DNA of 64,000 nt from Perkinsus olseni (taxonomy: Eukaryota > Perkinsozoa > Perkinsida > Perkinsidae), in assembly GCA_013115135.1 (NCBI GenBank), contig JABANP010000005.1, forward strand, positions 372,001 to 436,000, given 5' to 3'. Both the position numbers and the translations under genes were made by a program. Positions 10,123-21,806 of the stretch are shown piece after piece. Numbering within the stretch: the stretch's first letter is position 1; every line of letters begins with the position of its first letter. The notes under the pieces were generated by a model. That model saw only the letters and a program-made list of their open reading frames with translations. It did no database searches and was not told the origin of the DNA.

Positions 10123-13100
10123 ATGCTCTCCTCACTCTCCCGATACCTTCCAGCCGTCTCTGTGCATCGAGCCTTGTTAGTTTTGGTATGTCTTCTCTAA
10201 CAAAAGTCCGATGGGCAAAGGCAGCGGCTTCAAGTCGGTCTCTCCTTGTAACGACTGCTAGGCTGTGCTCTCAGAAGGATGACCCCTTCACTGACAAGCA
10301 CATGCTCCTTTCGAGGTTGAGGTCGGAGGAGTTCACCACCACTGCAGAGAAGTTCCACGGGGAACTATTGCGCCTGGTAGTCAACTTGCCACTATGAACT
10401 TCCCCTGTTCGAATTTCAGTCGGAAAGAATCAGTAGCCGCGTGGAAACGGCATATTTTCGTGACTTGCTTGAGAGTCATCTTCTTCGGTTGCACTTACTA
10501 CTGAATAATGCGCGAGTGTATCCCCAGTCGGAACTACCGATTCATTGGAGCGTGAACCATCTATCTTCCCTCTTCGTGATGGAGTCGTCATCATCGATAG
10601 TGCATGTGCAGGGTGTGCACTTCCCCCATAATCTCTTCTCGCGAGCGAGTTGCGATTTCTAGTGTCTTTCTGAGCGTACACCCTGTATCATCCAATCGCC
10701 CCTAACCTTATCGATATCCAGGCCGAGCAGAGTCGCTATCTTGCGACAGCGTGAGTAGAGCCATAGTCATTACAACTTGGAGTCCTGCTAGGCTGATTGT
10801 ATCTTTTGATGAGTCTAGGTAACCACTGGGACCAGCCGTAGCATGTCACCTTCTGTATGGCCTATAGTGGCTAATATGGCGGCCAAGCATCACCAACGCA
10901 AGGCCCTACCGGACGAGGTGGGTGAATAACTCCTTCGCAGTGCTCGTTTGCTCTACTAGCGGTACCGCAGGTTGTAACGGAGATACTGGACGTCGTCGGA
11001 GCAAGGCACACCTCTTGGGATGGTCGCCTGGCCGCCTATGCTATCGGCTCCTTCGCCAAAGTAGGTCGGTTGGCGATGTGAAGAAAACTGTGTGTAAGCC
11101 ACTCTATGGGTTCCGTTTTGATTTCACGGCTCCTTCGGACGACTTTGGAAAGACTTGCTGTTTCCGCGACTGGCAGCGCGGCTCTATAGCCGATGCTCGG
11201 TCTCCTTACCAGCGATCCCATCATCCTCAGCTCTGCCGATCCAACCCGAGGCTCATAACTGTCCTGGGCCCTCTTCTCGACCACCATCTTGCCCCGGCTC
11301 GGGGTGGCTCCAACTGGACGGACGTGGAGGGTATATGCTTGCGGCTGTTCCACATTTACAGGAAGCATGTAGGCCTGTAGCTGTCGTAACCGCGTTTGTA
11401 ATCACCGAATGATGCGCCTGCCCGGGCATATCTTTGGTGGACACAGATTGCGTTGCTTTATCTGGTTTTTCTTTGCTGCTCGGCCCTTTCGACTGTCCTC
11501 GCTGCTTCACACTTACTCGTAGAGCGCAGAGTCGACCGAAGCAGACTTCCGCCTGAGACTGAGTCTCTTCTCCTCCTGTCAGCCTCGAGAAGACTCATTC
11601 ATCCACATCTTCCTCCCGCCCTTGCACAAGCGGCTTCGTGCTGCACTAGACGGCGCTGGTCCTCTGCCTGCCGCCACTGAGTTGGACGGTATTCTCAATC
11701 TCACTGCACTCCTCGGTCAGCAGGGAGTCCAAGCCAGTGTATTGATTGTGGAGCTTCTAGAGAGGGTTGGGGCGAAGGGACAGCCGGCTGCCATCGTCCA
11801 CGCGTGTAAGCCTGGGTCAACTGAGGGTTCACCTTGATAGTCGATTAATGAGCGTCGGAGTGTGGCCCGTAGATGCAACTCAAGGCTTCAAATGCATCGT
11901 TATGGTGTTTATATGGGAACAGCGTTGATGCCAGGAGGACCTAGGTCGGAGGTCTAGGGAGTCGTTGTGATAGTGACGTAGACGTCGGGATCACTGTTGG
12001 GAGACTTTAGAATTCTGCTGCAACCGATCGTAAACGCGTCCCCGAGGTGCTGTCGCTCAGTAGGTTGATATTCTATTTTCAAATGTCTTCATTACTGTTT
12101 CTCAGGTCTGAGCCTTGCCGAATCGGCCGCCATTCAGCCGTTGGTGGCGCGGTGTATCCTCATTGCCGATTCTCGAGACCTGCGGAGTGCGAAGGAACTA
12201 TCGACGCTCCTCAGCCTCTTGGCTTCGACACCGCATGCTGACCAGTTCAATGCAGCTAAACTCCACTTGGTAGGCGCACGTCTTGTTGTTATCGCGGGAT
12301 GTTTCTGTTCCACTGTTCAGCTGCAGTCCCCTCTGCTACACGGGGACGATGAAGGCCTGTCCGCTGACGAAGTGGCTCTGATAGCTCGCTCGCTGGCCGG
12401 CATTGGTCAGGCGGACGGGGCTGGCGAAGATTTGGAAAGTAATCGATGCGCCAACTGGCTCATCAGAGCTTAGGGATACTGAGTGAGAATCGTGAGATGC
12501 TGCTCAGATGTCCTCTGGAGGATTGGCCAGCGATTATTCGGATCGAGTCTGAAGGGCCTCCCTGCTGCCAGCGTCATAGCCTTCATGAGGGCGGGTAAGG
12601 GGACCACAGTGCTGAGGATGTGCGGTGACCCGTGACAGCGGCTGAGGCCTCTCCCTCTTTAGCATTGGCTCCGAGATGGCTGAGTGTGGAGAACTGGTGT
12701 CAGTTACATGGTGTACTGACGGCAGTGGCCCTAGCGACCCCACAATACAGTTCTTCGACAACCTAGGGCCCTACCTCCTGGAGAAACGATATCCGCCCGA
12801 TGCCGCTCCCAACCGCAGTGACCTCGTTACAGTAGCCGTCAGCCTTGCTAGGATCAATCATAGAGATGTAGTCGTCATTTCTGGCTGGGTCGTCTCAGAT
12901 AGGAGCTCTCTGGCTCGGTCGGGTGTATGAAATTCTTCATTTTTGCGGTCAGTGCGTTAGCCACCGTGCGTCCTCGGTAAGGTACCCCTACTGGTCGCAC
13001 TGTCCTCGCTGCTCCGACCACACGTCCCGCGATTAACAGCAGCGGAGTGTGTAGCGGTGATATCATCGTACTCTAGGCTGGAGCAGAGGGAGGTGAGTGA

Positions 13101-15047
13101 CGCCTCACCCGAATCGAATACAGAATCTCGGTGCACTGAGGGCGAGAACTCTTCGCCGAGTGGTCGTTGGTTTGTTCGATCTCGTCTTGATCTTTGGCGC
13201 CTTCAGTGGATTTTCCTCTGCCATTTCCCTGCCTCTCGTGCTGTTGGTCCTCAGGCGGACTTCCTCACCTTGGTGTCACACAGGCTCCTTGCTTGCGACT
13301 CTCTGGGTGATGCCACCCCCGGCGTTTTCGAGCTTACCTCCAGCGCGGAGAGTGTGAAGAAGCGTCGGCAGCGCCACGGTGGGTTGGCAATGTCGAGGCT
13401 CTCTGATGAATCCTCACGATCAGAGGCCCTTCCGCGCCCAAGCAGTGGCGATGGTGTTACCACGGAGCAGCTCTGTGTTGCTGTATCATCCCTGGGAGCG
13501 ATGGACGTTATTAGTCCAGACTTTGCGTGAGCATCGTCCTGCCCTGTTTGCGGTCTTCATTCACGTGTACGCTCCTCTCAGACGATGGGTGACAACGAAG
13601 GTTCGGAGATATCCTCCTGATAGAATCACCTCCAGCAGCGTGAGGGACATCATTGTGGGCCTCACGAGGACGGGGAAGACAGATGTAATGGTCATCTTGA
13701 AAATGAGCGGTCGGAGTTGAGTAGAGCCGTACAAGTTGTCGCAGAGCCTGACAGATTGCCGCTGGTTCATCAAACATCCTTCTCGTAACGCCGGACCTCC
13801 TAAGTGGACGGCAGATTTGAGATTGAGGCTGTACACTTGGTGTCTGACGGGGTCTGCGCACAAACAAGATTCGAAACTTGCCGGAACATTCTAGCTTTGT
13901 CCGTCTGCTGCCTCTGGCGCTGTTTCCATCCACTTGTGTTCTTTCGAGCCTGTTTGTTGGTAGGCTGTCCTCTTCGATCGACTCTTGGGCTGTCTTCAAT
14001 TAGAATCTGTTTCTGGGGTTGTCCTCGGCGCTTTGGTCAGCGCCCTCCGTCATGTGGGTTACCGCAAGGTGAGCTGTGGATTCAGCCACTTCGCTCTGCT
14101 CGAGGGATGAGCCCTCTTAGACCGACTTCATCAAATCTGCTGTGTCCGTAGCTCGAGACCCGGTGGCAGCGGCCCTGGTGTATCATGCAATAGCTGGCCT
14201 GGATCTTGCGGCGGTAGGATAAGTTCACCTCGGTATGGACTCGGAAGCTCGGTATGCTCGAGCACTCAGGAGCTGGACACGCAAGGCATGCCGGGCCTTG
14301 ACGAGCTGCTGGAGGCATCCAATAGTCGCCCCATCGTCCTGTCGGGAGCGATGGAGTACTTCATAGAGATTCTGGGGAGAAGAGGAAGTCCTCCGCTCGA
14401 GATAATCGGGAAGGGCTTCGCGGCGGTAGGTTGGGTATGTGATGCAGCTGGTGTCAACGAGACAGACTCACTGTGTGCTAATTCCACCTACTTCTAGGGA
14501 CATCCCACAAGCTCGTTGATGACCGCTATAGCGACTGATCTACTCTTCATACTCAGCGCGGGTGACCTGGAGGTAGTTCGAGCACTGCACCAATTAGTAG
14601 GACGAGCGAGCCGTGGGTTCGCGAAGAATCCACCCTTGCCGAAGACAATAGTGGCTGAGGTGGGCTGAGTAGCTACATCGCCTCCCACGCTGTCAATGCA
14701 TGTCCTTTCTGTGCCTTCGGCCGCATTCCCCTTATTGTTCTCCGTACACGTTCTCTCTCCATGCTTCATTCGTGATGTGGCGCGTATTACACTACAAAAA
14801 TGACGCTTTTCGATTCGCTGTCGCTACTGCAAGGTTCAACATACTGTATCCCGTGTTCGCTATGCACATGGTGGTCCAGCTGCATCCGACTGCCGGCGAG
14901 CGTGGGTAACTCGAGAGGCCGGTCTCGAGCTATATACTGATATCCTATTCACTCCGACTATCATGGAACGCTTGGGTGACTGAGCCTGTCATGTTTCTGA
15001 TATAATCAGTTTCTGCATCGCATGTATTTGTGCAATTGGCCCGATAA
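10123..15047 (+). CDS. Long mitochondrial-type helical-repeat protein (heptatricopeptide-like)
   Basis: At least 22 exons with consistent phases: 10123-10185, 10275-10376, 10420-10612, 10722-10750, 10819-10917, 10971-11060, 11231-11368, 11523 to about 11805, 12011-12059, 12106-12269, 12321-12438, 12508-12594, 12663-12712, 12751-12867, one or two unresolved around 12930-13091, 13255-13526, 13582-13684, 13964-14068, 14121-14213, 14270-14425, 14498-14659, 14834-14975 and 15010-15047. The product is roughly 900 aa. The start MLSSLSRYLPAVSVHRALL looks like a mitochondrial presequence. The body repeats a helical pattern of the form L..h...LA.hg..D, for example DEVALIARSLAGIGQAD, DLVTVAVSLARINHRD and VRDIIVGLTRTGKTD. 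This is typical of heptatricopeptide/RAP-type organellar RNA-binding proteins in alveolates. I do not see a RAP domain at the C-terminus. Role in organellar RNA or ribosome maturation is inference. Confidence 0.6.
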
Positions 15048-16740
15048 GGATGAGAAGGGCTGGCCTTTTTTGGTGGTAGCTGATTCTTACGATGGGCGAA
15101 TACTCTTCGGAGCTGCAGGTTTACTCGGCTTCTACAGAGGTAATCGGCCTCGGGAGTGGAAACTCATCTCTGAGGTCGTTGAGCTGCTCGACTTGAGCGC
15201 GTGTTAGCAGCGAAGTCCAATCTTTAGTTTTTTGAATATGATCCCTTCGGCTATCACTTCGGTTGACGTCGACGTTCAGTATTTGCGCATAATAGACCAA
15301 CCGGAGGCGGAAAAGAACACTGCCCGGAGATCGTCCTCTGTAACCGCTGGAAGCTTGGTGAGTCGCAGACTGGCTTCTGAACGGCACGTCCAATTTCGTG
15401 CCTGTGGTCGTTGTACAGCGTGGGACAAATCGATGGTTGTTAACCCCGATGTAACCTAGTAGAGTCTTTAGTGCATCGTAGTCGCGCTGTCTCGTGTCGT
15501 GTCTCGTGGTGGCGCGTTTCAGTTTTCTGTTCTAGGCCAAAGACGGACGGGTTTATCTCACTCTCACAATTGATGGCTCTGGAGTGGTGGCTCAGACGGA
15601 TCCAGTGGTAAGGAGGACCACTCGAGGCGTGCCTTCTCGATGGCCTGTTAGCAGATCTGTCCCTCCCTGGTGTTATTTAGGATATGAGCAGTGAAAGCCC
15701 GCTGCTCGACTTCAGCAATCAGCCCGATATACACATACCTCTGCGAGGAGCGGCGGCGGAGAGCGAAATGGGCGAGTGAGTATCGGCATGGGGTGCCGAG
15801 CTGTTATCATGCCATGAATCATCTGTTTATCGCCAGAAACTCCCCAACCCTGCGAATACGATTATTTCAAAACTTGCGCAGCAAAAAAAGCGAACAAGAA
15901 GGGAAGTCCCCGAAACTGGTAGGACGAGTTCTCAGGCGGGGTCATTCGGATAGCATAGCCCTTAAACAGGTTATTGCAGCGGAGGGCAAGTTTGCAGTTG
16001 ATACCTCAACCCACGAGGCTACGGTAGAGACTGAGTCTGGCCTAACCGAGCGACGAGATAGTAGAGACAGTGACGCCTTGGAACGTAAGGATACCACGGG
16101 AGTTCCTCACGAGTGCTCTCGTTTGTTACCAAGTCGGGTGAAAAGAGTTGTACCCAGTGTTTGCGTGAACGGGATGTAGCTAGCTCCCTGGGCAATTTGT
16201 AGGTACCACGGATGTGGAACTGTGGTCGACTGATGGGCAGCGTCTCGTGGCAGTAGTTGGGATTAGAGTAACGCCGTCAGCGAGGATTCCGGGTACTCCC
16301 CGAAATAGTAGACAGACCAACAAAGGTACGGCGGGACGGGCTAGGTCGGCTATTCGACCTGATACCAGCAACTCAACCGTTTGCTGGAATCCTGATAGAT
16401 AGTTTTTCTCGTAGCGGAACTTGCGAGAACTAGCTTCCTGAAGTTTCCTGCGGCCGGCGCACATTTCGTACCTCTCCTCATAGTATGAGGCTCATACATA
16501 TGTTTATCCGGATGGAAGGTATCCTATCCAGTCTGCTTTATCCTGAGAAACTTGCCATAGCGTTCTTTCGTACGAGCGGCTATGGATGCAGGGAGATCAT
16601 GCCTGGTCGTCCCGGTCGGGGCACCCAGGCAGTTGAACTGCCGCAGTTCGACCTAATCTTCATAAGCTTGTCAGTCTCACCGTAATCTTCATCCCTATGA
16701 GGGGAAACCGGAGATCTGGGTGTCATCACCCCTGAGTTCT
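15048..16740. other. Low-gene stretch before the spliced-leader relic
   Basis: Holds several medium frames: 15022-15207 (hydrophobic C-terminal part), 15691-16179 (162 codons, basic, acidic tail) and 16214-16402. They are in different frames and I cannot join them by splicing with confidence. The 15691-16179 frame has the most protein-like composition from its second Met onward and could be a real gene of unknown function. A 23-nt sequence near 16343 recurs in inverse orientation near 27961. Confidence 0.3.
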
Positions 16741-16741
16741 C

Positions 16742-16762
16742 CCGTAGCCATCTTGGCTCAAG
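16742..16762 (+). other. Spliced-leader relic (perkinsid/dinoflagellate SL)
   Basis: Twenty-one bases match the conserved 21 nt of the dinoflagellate/perkinsid spliced leader, including TAGCCATCTTGGCTCAAG at the 3' end. The base before it is C, where the leader normally has A, G or T. An SL RNA gene should have a GT splice donor directly after CAAG; here CCATCT follows. It is therefore more likely a relic of a trans-spliced mRNA that was reverse-transcribed and inserted than a working SL RNA gene. Confidence 0.75.
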
Positions 16763-16984
16763 CCATCTATTTTAGGCAATGCCAGATTTCTTGACATCCG
16801 AACAAGCTAGATCACTATTCGGAGCGTGACTTGCCTAATGGTTACGTGAGCTGCGATGATGCTTATGAGGATTTGAGAAGATGTTCTGAATTGAATGGCT
16901 AGTCGAAGGAGAGGCCGACAATATCTTTGCAAGGATGAGTGTGTTGTCATATGCTGTGTGGACCTATTGGAGTGAGAGAGCATT

Positions 16985-17262
16985 ATAGGCTTTTACTGGG
17001 TATGGTGTAAGAAAGGTTGCTCGAGTATTTGGTAGTAGTTTGTCCCTGCAGTCGCCGAGTAGACGTAGTCCCAGACTGCAGGCGCAAGCGGCATCGCAAC
17101 TGGCCAGCGCCAGGAAGTAATAGGGAGCAGCAGTGGTGCTGCCCCCTATGTGGAAAAAATTACAATGTGAGAAAGAGTTTCCTGAACCATGGTTACAAGA
17201 TTCATAAGGTTTCCTTAAAGGGCCACGGTGCCGCGGGGGCGGGCGACGGGCTCGGGCAATAG
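16985..17262 (+). CDS. C2H2 zinc-finger fragment
   Basis: An 81-codon frame (17017-17262) carries one C2H2 finger: CPLC, then twelve residues, H-x4-H (CPLCGKNYNVRKSFLNHGYK, then IH). The start lies upstream and is not fixed; the frame may be one exon of a larger gene or part of a retrocopy behind the spliced-leader relic at 16742. Single fingers of this kind also occur at the N-terminus of some non-LTR retrotransposons, but no polymerase is seen here. Confidence 0.4.
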
Positions 17263-17268
17263 ATAGAA

Positions 17269-17646
17269 ATGGTATTGGGTGCTAGAGGCCTAGCCTTTAC
17301 CTCTACGATGGAGGTACGCCCCCTGTTAACTCGAGTATCTACGCGAACAACTTCGCGAACAACAAGAAATCTAGGATTCGTATTGAGAAGAGGGAAGCGG
17401 CACTGGGCGGAGCTGCTGACTGAGGAAACCATTCTCCCTGTTGGGAACTGGGTATGGACTTTATTAGTCCGAACCCCTGTCACCAGTGGGTGTTGGGAGA
17501 AGCTAAGATGGGGATACGTCCTTGAACAAACTCAAGTATGGAGCAGTGTCAACTTTGAGGAAGTGAGAAGATGCACTTCACTTGACAATTTAGTATGGGA
17601 TGGGTTGCTGAGCTCGGTCAAGGCAAGCGACTGTGAGCTTCGATAG
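17269..17646 (+). CDS. Hypothetical protein
   Basis: Open frame of 125 codons seven bases after the zinc-finger frame. It has no motif I recognise and contains short tandem codons (TRVSTRTTSRTTRN). It may be an exon of the same transcription unit or non-coding. The inverted repeat CTGAGAAAAGTTTTCTC follows about 30 nt after its stop. Confidence 0.3.
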   Translation: MVLGARGLAFTSTMEVRPLLTRVSTRTTSRTTRNLGFVLRRGKRHWAELLTEETILPVGNWVWTLLVRTPVTSGCWEKLRWGYVLEQTQVWSSVNFEEVRRCTSLDNLVWDGLLSSVKASDCELR

Positions 17647-17713
17647 AGCTTGATTGCGGATGTCACGCTTTTCTGAGAAAAGTTTTCTCGGATGATAGCT
17701 CCTTTTATCGGCT

Positions 17714-17998
17714 ATGTTTCCTGTCACGCCCAGTCGACCCCAGCCGACCGAGGCTATTGTCCGATTTGTCGATCCATCTGACGCCGACTTACCGGAATAC
17801 ATCATTGCGGTCAACCTTACCCGTCTTTGCACCATCAAGAGAGAATTTCTCGGGGCGCCCCTTGAAGTATTCTTGTACATGGTGGTACCCGGTCGCGTGG
17901 TCAATGTACAAGATTCCGCAAGACAATGGTACAGTCGCGTTGTCCTGAGACTATGCTTCAACGACGGTTACTCTCTAATCGATGTATCTGACTGACGA
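17714..17998 (+). CDS. Small hypothetical protein
   Basis: Intronless 93-94 aa frame starting MFPVTPSRPQPTEAIVRFVD. The composition is protein-like, with alternating hydrophobic strands (EYIIAVNLTRLCTI, VFLYMVVPGRVVNVQ, SRVVLRLCF), suggesting a small beta-rich fold. No family recognised and no signal peptide. Confidence 0.45.
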
Positions 17999-18355
17999 CT
18001 GAGAGCTCCGCTTGTCAACGAATTTGCTAAGGGTCTCAGTTTATGTTATGCTAGAGTGCTCATGTGTGCGCCTGGCGTAGTAAACGTCGTATTGTGTAGC
18101 TTGTCTCAACCACCTTCTGATGCCTGAATCGGTCAATCAAAATTTTCAATTTTGAACCGGTCAATTTTGGTCTTCGCAAAAACCGAAAAGTGCGTGGGAT
18201 GGGTTGGGAACAGTGATCCGCTGTACCCGGGGTGTACGAAATTCCATTGCTGGTAGAGTTCTTGTCTGTCACTCTCGGAGAACAATGGTGAGTTCTCATT
18301 TCAGGCTCGGTCAATCCGCTCGTGGCTGCTTCGAGTCCGTGCACGCTAGAGGGCG
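17999..18355. other. Intergenic stretch
   Basis: Contains an A/T-rich inverted segment near 18137-18160 (CAATCAAAATTTTCAATTTTGA) and no supportable gene. It is the likely promoter region of the gene starting at 18356. Confidence 0.35.
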
Positions 18356-20663
18356 ATGAAACGGTGGCAGACGAGCATGGTCGTCTCGAAACTAACGAGC
18401 ATGCTTCAGGTATGCTCGCCAGACCCTGCAGCTATCTCCCCGCAACTCGAAGGGCGCAAACTTCTTCGCGAAATCACGGACAAGCTCGTGACATCTAATC
18501 CTGGCCACGTGCGAGCTGGTGGCGTGGAAGGCGTGGATGGCAGGAGCAAGGTGGGACCGCTATGATCGCGCCTAGCACATTGAGCGAATTGGGTCGACCT
18601 TAGCTTCGTTGCTACGGTACTCACCGCGTGCTTTCTCATAGGAGACGAGTAAGGGTGGAATGACGACTGCCATCACAGGGCCGGCCAGCATGAAGGAGTT
18701 CTATGACCAGATGCAGCGATGGAGCCTCATGTGCGGTAGGCCCAGCTGTGTGCCCGCCCTCGGCCCATCATTTTGCTGAGATCAGGTCCATACCGGGAGA
18801 TCCACGACACGATGCACGATATTGCTCATTGGAAGGGGGACACGGCCAAGACGTGGCTCTTCCTGCTCGTATCAACGATCGCCTGCCTCCACCCGGGGTG
18901 AGTCTCTTGTGTTACCTCGTGGCGAGGAAGGACACGCCTGTATCGAGTGGTGTGCGTTTCCCGCTTTCTCTACTATCGGGCCTTGAGGACCGGCGCGAGG
19001 CTTCCAGATCCCATTGCGATCAGGTGGGTTCTCCCCTCGTTGCCTTGGGTGGCCATTGGCTTCTGGTATCTGCGGCTCATCAAGCGCATCCAGGAGACGG
19101 CACTGCGGCAGCGCAGGAAGTCGTCCACGGCTGAGACCGAAGGTCGTAAACGTGATACTGACAAAGACACGGAAAGCAGTAAGTTGGCTGCAGCTGATTC
19201 CCTCCTGTGGGGTTCTGCGACTCTGTCGTTTGTTTGGTAGGCAAGAGCGGCGTGTATGACTGGATGCAGAAGCTGCAAGACAAGAGCGCGAGGTTGAACT
19301 TAACCTGCAGTACAACCAGACGGTCACGCAGCAGGGTCTGAGGATGCTGGAGAGCTTCCGCAACATCAATCCACGGGAGGCATTGGTGGGTAGCGTACTT
19401 CGAGTAGTTTCAGAGGCAGCTGCCTGCAGGTGATGAGCGCGATTCTGGCCATCCTCCTCACGATCGGCTTCCTTCTGGTACCGTTCAATCTCGTCGTACT
19501 TCTGTCGATCTATGCAACGCTGGGATACAACATGCTCTCCGATGAGATGGCGGAAAATCTTCGCAGGTAGTGAATCAGCGTACCGCAGCTCACCGGACAC
19601 TGGTGGGTCCCTGCGTACCATTCTTGTTCGCCATCAGGTTCACACTTCATCATTTCGAGGGTATCATGGACCGTTTCCTGTCGAGGTCGGCTTCGGCGAG
19701 GCAGCTAGTTGAGTAGGCACAGGACATACTGCACAGCGCCATCTCTGCGGGTTGGTAGGATTGTACAGACCGTGAGTGAGGACTCTCCGAAAGCACAGCA
19801 GGCTGCCTCCGCCGTGACGGCGAAGCATGAGCGTCGGTCCCCTAGTGGGGAGACGGGGGACGGGGCGTTGTCTGAGCTGGCACGGTCCAGGTCGAGCGGT
19901 GATAAGGTAGTCCTCTTTTTTGAGAGTTCGGTGATCGGCTCTCCCCTTCCCAGGCGCGTGTCTTCGTGACGTACGAGAACCAGCGTTGGTGGGTCACTGG
20001 TGGATGGGGTCATCACACCTTCGCCGGGGAGCGATCGGCATGGAGTGACGAGTATGGTCAATTCTACTGCCCTAAGGAGTCCTTCCAGTTGCCGAAGGGC
20101 CCGGGGAGATGGGAGTGGACCAGCCTGTGGTAAGCAGTGACTGGTTTGCATAGAACTAGGGGAGTATGCAGAGGACCTAGGGCGATTGTTCCGTTACTTG
20201 CACGCTGTCTCAACCAGTCACACTTTTTACTTCCTGTGGCTAGAGTCTAAACCACCCCATCCATTGCTCGTCCTTCTTAAGGTACGTCGATCGAAGTGCT
20301 GATGGAGACGTTGAAGGGTGGGAGTAAGTTCGCGTCAACGCGTCAACGCGTCATGCCGTCCGCCAGATCTAGTGGTCTTCGGCCGTCTTTGCTGTTCTGG
20401 ATTTGATCTTGTAGCAAGCTGGATGTCGTCTTATGCTGGCGTTGCCGTCTCCCCACTCGTCTTGTCGCGGGCGATTCGAATTTCGCAGGTACGCCCCGTC
20501 ATTTTCTGCGGCCAACGAGGACGGTTTCCATTCTGAAATGCGGAGGTCTGACGTCGTGAGGCGTCGAAGGTGGTGCCGACGTTGCAGGATGGTACCGGGA
20601 TCTGATCTGGATAACCCGGCAGCATCGCCCTCGAAAGGGGACCGGCAGATCTCCTCTGTATGA
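18356..20663 (+). CDS. Dysferlin-domain peroxisomal membrane protein (Pex23/Pex24/Pex30-like)
   Basis: Eleven exons with matching phases: 18356-18550, 18642-18735, 18786-18897, 19024-19178, 19270-19385, 19430-19566, 19638-19712, 19759-19906, 19954-20129, 20282-20323 and 20489-20663; 474 aa. Two hydrophobic hairpins are seen: one around TWLFLLVSTIACLHPG and its partner WVLPSLPWVAIGFWYL, and one around AILAILLTIGFLLVPFNLVVL. Next come a Ser-rich linker and a full dysferlin domain. The N half has VTYENQRWW, then W-S-D-E and FQLPKGPGRWEW. The C half has YVDRSADGDVEGWEYAPSF, then DVVRRRRWCR. Fungal Pex23/24/28/29/30 proteins combine reticulon-like hairpins with this domain and act at ER-peroxisome contacts in peroxisome number control; that role here is inferred. 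Start chosen as the first ATG after an in-frame stop. Confidence 0.8.
20331..20354 (+). repeat. Short tandem repeat in intron
   Basis: Three copies of CGCGTCAA-type units lie inside the last intron of the dysferlin-domain gene. No function evident. Confidence 0.6.
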
Positions 20664-21323
20664 GCATTCGTGTATGTTTTCTACACTTTCCGCGCCATTT
20701 TGTAGTCTTGCTGGTGGTTCAATTATAGCGGGAACGCAAAGGGGATTGTCGTTTACGCTGTAGAGGCCTATGAGACCGACGAAGCCCTGGTTGAATCATG
20801 CATGCGAAGGACCACACTTGAGCCTCGCTTTGACTCTCCTCTCGCCCAAACACAGCAAAACTGGGCCCTCGCTGATGAGTGCCACAGGCCCCGCCGTTCA
20901 GCCGGGAGACACCAAAGGCGTCCTTTTGCTCTCCAAAGGCGTCCACGTGGGATGGAGTGCTCATAGCTGACGAGCGATCACCTCCAGCGCCCCAGCAGGG
21001 TCTTCTCGAATATGCCAGATGAAGCTCGTTTCCCCCACGTTGGACTACTGATGGCAACAAGACACCCTCGAGGGTGTGAAAAAATCGAATAGGGGAAATA
21101 CTATTTTGGTAGTCGCATAGGGCTTTTAATGAAAAAGGTGTAGCCTTGAAATTATTGAAGCGACCGAGATGTTCGTATGATATAAGTGGGACGCGACACG
21201 TGGGCGTAGGACTCCATAAGGCTCCAGAATCTCAGTCGGTCCACACGGCCGTGTGCAACCACTGATGGTGGAACAGCCTCCCTGCCCAGGGGGACTTGTT
21301 GGCCAATGGGAGAGACCGAGAAG
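20664..21323. other. Intergenic stretch
   Basis: Convergent spacer between the plus-strand dysferlin gene and the minus-strand secreted protein. Frames are short and overlapping; nothing supportable. Confidence 0.4.
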
Positions 21324-21806
21324 TCAATGACAGGAACCCATCGCTAGATGAGCTCCGATACCAGTAGTCCCCGGCACGCCTGGCTTGTTAGTGCGAATGT
21401 AAACCTCCCACCTCGGGTCCACAGGACTGTAATAAATAGATTCGCACCAGTCCTCGGTGAAGAGAAGATCAAGGAACCCCGCATTAGCATTGATGACGGC
21501 AGTCCTGAGAGCTTCCTTGTACTTGTCTTCCTTGATAAGCAGTCTTCGGAGGCCCGGTCGAAGATGCACGACCTCGAAGGGCACGTTGTAGGCTCGCCCA
21601 TTCTGGCCATTGTACCGCACTGTAGCATCGAAATGAAACAATGAGAAGTTGAGAGCGATCTCGACACCAGAATAGGTTGTGCAGAAGACACCACTCGGTG
21701 AGGATTGAGTGAGTGTAGCCCACGGGATACCCTTGTTGTCGACTATTCCGTTGACATGGTTACAGAGCGCGACGAGGATAATGGCGAGCATGTCGGGAAA
21801 AGACAT
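21324..21806 (-). CDS. Secreted hypothetical protein
   Basis: Intronless 160-aa frame. It begins with a clear signal peptide (MSFPDMLAIILVALCNHVNG), so the product is probably secreted or sent to the endomembrane system. The mature part contains two cysteines near FCTTYSG and EDWCESIYY, and blocks of alternating strands (EIALNFSLFHFDATVRYNG, WEVYIRTN). No known domain recognised. Small intronless secreted proteins are common lineage-specific genes in parasitic protists; a host-interaction role is speculation. Confidence 0.65.
   Translation of the reverse strand: MSFPDMLAIILVALCNHVNGIVDNKGIPWATLTQSSPSGVFCTTYSGVEIALNFSLFHFDATVRYNGQNGRAYNVPFEVVHLRPGLRRLLIKEDKYKEALRTAVINANAGFLDLLFTEDWCESIYYSPVDPRWEVYIRTNKPGVPGTTGIGAHLAMGSCH

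Noticed and set aside
16742..16800. Working SL RNA gene
   Set aside because: No GT donor follows the leader, and no Sm-site-like sequence is seen in the expected distance.
18872..19621. 249-codon minus-strand frame across the dysferlin-domain gene
   Set aside because: The plus-strand exons here form a coherent protein with matching intron phases and known domains; the antisense frame has no pattern.
20719..21060. 113-codon minus-strand frame
   Set aside because: Composition is random-looking and no splice signals or homologous patterns are visible.
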